Shown in pieces: positions 59,780 through 64,000 of a DNA stretch of 64,000 nucleotides. Location: NCBI RefSeq assembly GCF_019399895.1, contig NC_091864.1, forward strand, positions 5,434,001-5,498,000, written 5' to 3'. Position numbers and translations under genes: made by a program. The DNA is from Cardiocondyla obscurior (lineage: Eukaryota; Arthropoda; Insecta; Hymenoptera; Formicidae). The notes beneath the pieces are model-generated. The model made no database searches. It saw only the letters and a program-made list of their open reading frames with translations, and was not told the origin of the DNA. Numbering within the stretch: the stretch's first letter is position 1; each line of letters opens with the position of its first letter.

Positions 59780-62700
59780 CAGGAGCACGACGGAAAGGCG
59801 GCTATATAGGACAAATCGAAGAACTGGGTCAAGTCGTAGCTTCCGCTATCGTAACGACGTACCGAAGTACGATAGAACCGACGAGAATGATATTACCGTA
59901 ATGACGTTAGACGTAACAACGTCGATTGTAATTTTTCGCGACCAAAAGATCGTCCGAGGCCCGTCCGCGAAGATGAAACTCTCCGCAAACTTACGCGAAG
60001 ACACAAGCGAATAAATGAAAATCTAGCGAATGCGGCTAAATCATGAGAGAAAGAGAGAGAAAGAGAGAGAGAGAGAGAGAAAGAAAGACTCGCAGCTATA
60101 AATACATTAATATCCCTTCGCAAGGTAGATTGTTCTCGGATGGGGGGGAAAGAGCGGAGTAGATTGTCGCTAGATTAAATTGTACGGGTTACGCGATGCT
60201 CTATAGAGAACTCGAGGGATAGCTCGAGGGTGGGAGGTGAAAAAAGGGTCAGAGGGCGGACAGTAAAGCGGTCGCAGTTACGGCCGGAAATTGGCGAAAC
60301 TTTGCGGAAGGTAAATTAGCGGTAGTAATAAAAAGCGGCTTGGTGTTCTAGCCGAATTTTCTCGTCCTTTTTTTTTCCACGGGACAGGCTTTATTGCGCG
60401 AACCTCCAGCCTCATCCCGCCGACCACTTCCACAATGCACAACGAGAGCCCGGCGGGGAACGGTTGGATGAAATTATGACAGCGAGTTTCGCGAAGAGGC
60501 GTAAGAAATTCTACCTATTCCTGGATCTTTCTTTCTCTTTTCCTATTCTTTCGGCATTTAGTTGAAAAGAAAAAAAAATGATAGAAAAACAAAAACAATT
60601 TAGCTAATGCTTTCTATATCCGCCTCTGATAGCGTCGATAAGACGACTGGAAACCACCGGTGTTATTCCCCTCCGCTAAATCGAAAAAAGAGATCATCCT
60701 CTCGTAACGTCGTTGGATTTACATTTAGAAAAGAACGTTTAGACATAGGTACAGTTGAATATGAAGTATTACTGTTCGCAGCAATTTCTACCGCTCTCTT
60801 CCCTTTTCTTTCCGCGAATTAAAATAACGTCCAGCATATATTTATAAAAGTGGGCCTCGCAAAGTTAGGCGAATAAAACTTTTAGACCTCAAGTTATAGT
60901 AAAAATTTACTGACGTGTCATTTTTTAAAAAATAAATTTAAAAAATAAAAAGTTAAACTAAAATATTTTCGCAATAAGATATCTACAGCTGCGAGCTTTC
61001 TTTATATTTTGATTCTTAATTAAAAGTGCGTGCTTGAACAACATTTGATTATAAAACAGCCGGTTTGACAAGTTTCGTGAAATCACGGTGAAATTCAACA
61101 ATATTCGGGCGAGATAAAATTTAAATGCATCCACGTACACAAACGTATTCGTATAATATACATTGTATAACATTATTATATCAATCCGAAATTTTGTATC
61201 GGGGCGAGATTCCAATTAGAATATATTCAGTGTATTTCCGCTTAAAACAGATTAAACTCATTTAATTCCAATAATCAGTTTGTAGTAATTATAGAGGAAA
61301 AGGAGAGGGAGGACGAGCATATTTGGTACGCGACACCCCGGGCTCTCTTTCAATTCGGATCGGTTCAGAGGTCAACTACGAATTAGGTTTAATCGCTGTT
61401 GAATTCTTGTGATCAATCTACTGTCAAATCCCTCCCAAGTGTGCACTTAATTAAGGTGAATTCAATTTCGGCCGACTCCCGCCATCATCAGCCCGTATTG
61501 TTCCGCGCGAGGCAGTCTCGGCGTTACGTTTCTTCTAATAAATGTGCCGCGGGAGTTACCGTGAGTAGCGAGATATACGGTTCGCGGAGCGAAAAATGAA
61601 TTGACTCGTCGGGTCGAAAATTTTCATGTAGCCTCGTTACCCGGCAGAAGCAGCCGCACATTTTCTCGATTTCCACGTGGCCGTGTGCAGCCTGGGCGAT
61701 TTATTCGCGAGCAGCTAACCCGCGGCTGAAAATTGCACTCGATACCGCCGCGCGACACGCCCGTATTGGTAATACCTATTACGTCGACGCGCATTTCGTC
61801 ATTAAATGTCCATCAGAGCCCGCTCGACGGTCAGAATTGAGTATATCGTGTCGACGTGCGCTCTTCCGACGTGGAATGCAGTCTACTAAATTTGATTAAA
61901 AGGCCACTTGCGCTTGCGTGCGCGCGCGCGTGACCCAAGTGCGGCAATTTATAGTCCAAGTTCCTTTAATTAGTGCCATGAAGTTATTTAATACTTCGAT
62001 ATAGCGTTACCGAAAGATCTATCTCAGCGATTTCGTGCCGCGCCTGCTCTCCATTCGACCCATGAAGAGGATCGATCGCGCGATAGTTCCTTGCATAGTT
62101 TCGTCAATCTGACGAAGCTAAATGTCGCCCATCTCGCGCGTACTTAAATTTCTAACCCGTCCGTGCAGAGTCCTGTAATTCCAGCCCACAAAATTTCAGA
62201 ATCTCCAGCTTGCAGCCCGCGCTCGTTCCCGCCCGGCGAAACGCTTCCCCGTTTCTGTCGCGTCGTATCACCACTTGAATTGGCGATTTACGGTATACTA
62301 CGCGGGTAGAACGAATAATTGTGTTGAATCGTTTCTCGAGCGATCGACCGCGCGAGATTCACGTCGACCCTTCCGCCCGACGACGGGCCGCCGACAACGA
62401 GGAATAAAATGATCGTAAATGAAAACGACCGGACGTTATACGCGCGCGAGCGCTTGAAATCGTGCCAGATCGCATCTAATTACGAGCCTGTCGATGCTCA
62501 TGCCCGGAGAAAAATCTTTTCGGTTTATACGGCCACCTCTGCCTGCGGAAAAATGCGCCAACAGAAATTTTCCACCTCTCCTCTCCCTCGTCCTCATAAA
62601 CCACCTAATACTACCTTGAGCCTCCCTTTCGTTCCCTTCGCTCGCTCCCTCGTACCCTCCCTTGACGTATTTTCCGTGGAAATGCAAATTCCGGGTCACC

Positions 62701-64000
62701 GACATCGTCTCTCAAACTGGCGATATATCGCATCGACGACGTCGAAGGGAAGTGGATGTACGTGTGCGGAAAGATAGAAGCTACATCGTGAACGTATATC
62801 TCGTAGCGAATTTTTCCATATCCCCGCCGATGTCCTCGGGTAATCTCAACAGCGAGGGGGAGGACCGATCTCGCGCGCGCGATAAGGAAAATTCATCGTT
62901 AATCCGCCGAGAGACTAAAACTCGATACGGGGCTTCAACTTCGCAGAACAAGCACGGGGGAGGCTGCGCGGGTGGGAGTGTAGTTTCGAATTTAATAAAG
63001 CCGAACATCCAACTCATCCGGCTAATTATACACGTCTTCTTAACTGATAATGGGGCAAATCCATAAAACCGCGAGTGTAGTTGACGCTGTTGAATTCAGG
63101 CATTACCGGAAATCGATCGTGAAAATCGGCGCTACCGTCGCGGCGTTATAAATCACGTTCGACAAATACTGCTCATATAACTGTCTTTATCTGCGCCGGC
63201 AGCGGCTCTTGCCGAAAATCGCTATTCATGCCTTGGCAACCACCTGTCTTAGTCGATCGGCGCAATCCTCCTCCATCTCGGCCGCATACTCCCGGCTCAT
63301 CGTCAAATGGACAACCGCGTCGGTTCTTGCAAATGGCATTTGAAGATCGCGTATGGCTATGAAAGGGATTCGAGGGTTGCGCCGGCCCTTCGTAGCGGTC
63401 TAGCGCAACCCCTTGGCGCAAATGCGGCGCGGTCTGCGAGCAGAGAGGATCCGGAGGCGCATAGAAGGGAGGAAATTCTTTCGGTTAACCGCAACGATAA
63501 TCTCGACATCGATCCGCTGCGCGGAAAGGGCTTCTCAGTCTAATTCGGGGCGACGTGCATCTCGTGGTTATCGCGTTGCAACTGCCCGGAGTGGCCAATC
63601 GGAAACGCCGGGAACTACTACTCTGAGAATAGTGCTGAATTACAAACGCATATCCCCGTCGCGTTCGACGCTGCTGAGAGATGTTTGGCAATGACAGTCC
63701 CCGCAATTCCGAGATGAGCGTCGAACTTAACGTTTGTAAGAGTCTTCGTTATGCCGTGGAGACGCGGAATAAGAAACTGCACACTTCAACTTTCGAACGA
63801 AAAGTTTGCAACCAACGACTCAAGTTTTTTTTTTTTTTACGAAGTTATTATAAAAAAAAAAAAAACGTAGAAGTACCTGCTCCGAAAAGTTAATATTAAT
63901 TTAATTGCAAGAGAGACGTAGTTTTGAAACGTCTCCGCACAAGTGCTCAAAGAAATTGCAATCGATACGATTTTAAGTAGAATTATGTTTAATATACTTA
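59780..64000. other. mostly non-coding block with CpG-rich islands
   Basis: AT-rich at 60.5-61.3 kb and CpG-rich at 61.6-63.7 kb. Overlapping antiparallel frames at 62.4-63.7 kb (for example 62409-62777 +, 62436-62705 -, 62662-63066 +) follow the same pattern as the other islands. No splice pair, RNA gene or mobile element was found. Confidence 0.55.
60044..60088. repeat. (GA)n microsatellite
   Basis: About 45 bp of GAGA/GAAA repeat on the plus strand. Simple sequence. Confidence 0.95.

Noticed and set aside
59710..59800. Intact tRNA gene on the minus strand
   Set aside because: Only the T-arm is formed; anticodon, D-arm and acceptor stems cannot be paired and the A box is not at the required spacing.
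1..64000. Prokaryotic-type operons, CRISPR arrays, rRNA genes, telomeric TTAGG arrays
   Set aside because: Looked for and not seen: no regularly spaced short direct repeats, no rRNA or TTAGG tracts, no closely packed same-strand ORFs.

Overview
This window is eukaryotic nuclear DNA. The probable source is a hymenopteran insect, most likely an ant. The reasons are compositional only: CpG dinucleotides are abundant rather than depleted, CpG-rich islands of 0.5-2 kb alternate with AT-rich stretches full of TTAATTAATTA-type sequence, and short homopolymers and (GA)n/(CT)n microsatellites are common. There is no operon layout, no ribosome binding site pattern and no dense coding. I recognised no known protein family in any frame, so species and locus identity remain inference.

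Most of the window reads as intergenic or long-intron sequence. The longest open frames (242 codons at 6360-7088 +, 259 codons at 42913-43692 -) lie in CpG-rich islands where several or all six frames are open at once. They are Arg/Ser/Pro-rich and are best explained by the low stop-codon density of CpG-rich DNA. I list only candidate exons that have splice-site or promoter context, all at low to moderate confidence.

Layout: 1-13.3 kb, alternating AT-rich sequence and CpG-rich islands, with a 34-bp exon candidate on the minus strand at 3.2 kb. 13.3-14.1 kb, a promoter or first-exon candidate with an ACGT-core (CRE/ATF-like) cluster, a GA repeat and two strong splice donors. 14.1-34.5 kb, mostly non-coding with isolated exon-like items. 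34.55-37.6 kb, the most structured part: three head-to-tail units of exactly 383 bp, enclosed by a 145-bp direct repeat (offset 2,521 bp), with several good minus-strand splice sites. I read this as a duplicated and partly decayed minus-strand locus. 37.8-39.1 kb, a 74-codon membrane-type small ORF and a TATA/ATG/donor arrangement. 46.9-47.0 kb, the best single plus-strand exon candidate. 48.3-49.0 kb, an open CpG-rich block ending in a possible first coding exon. 51.46-51.65 kb, an 80-bp inverted repeat (MITE-like or hairpin-forming). 52-64 kb, mostly non-coding with a few weak candidates.

No set of genes working together can be described. Nothing here identifies a complete known gene, rRNA, tRNA, CRISPR array or intact transposase.
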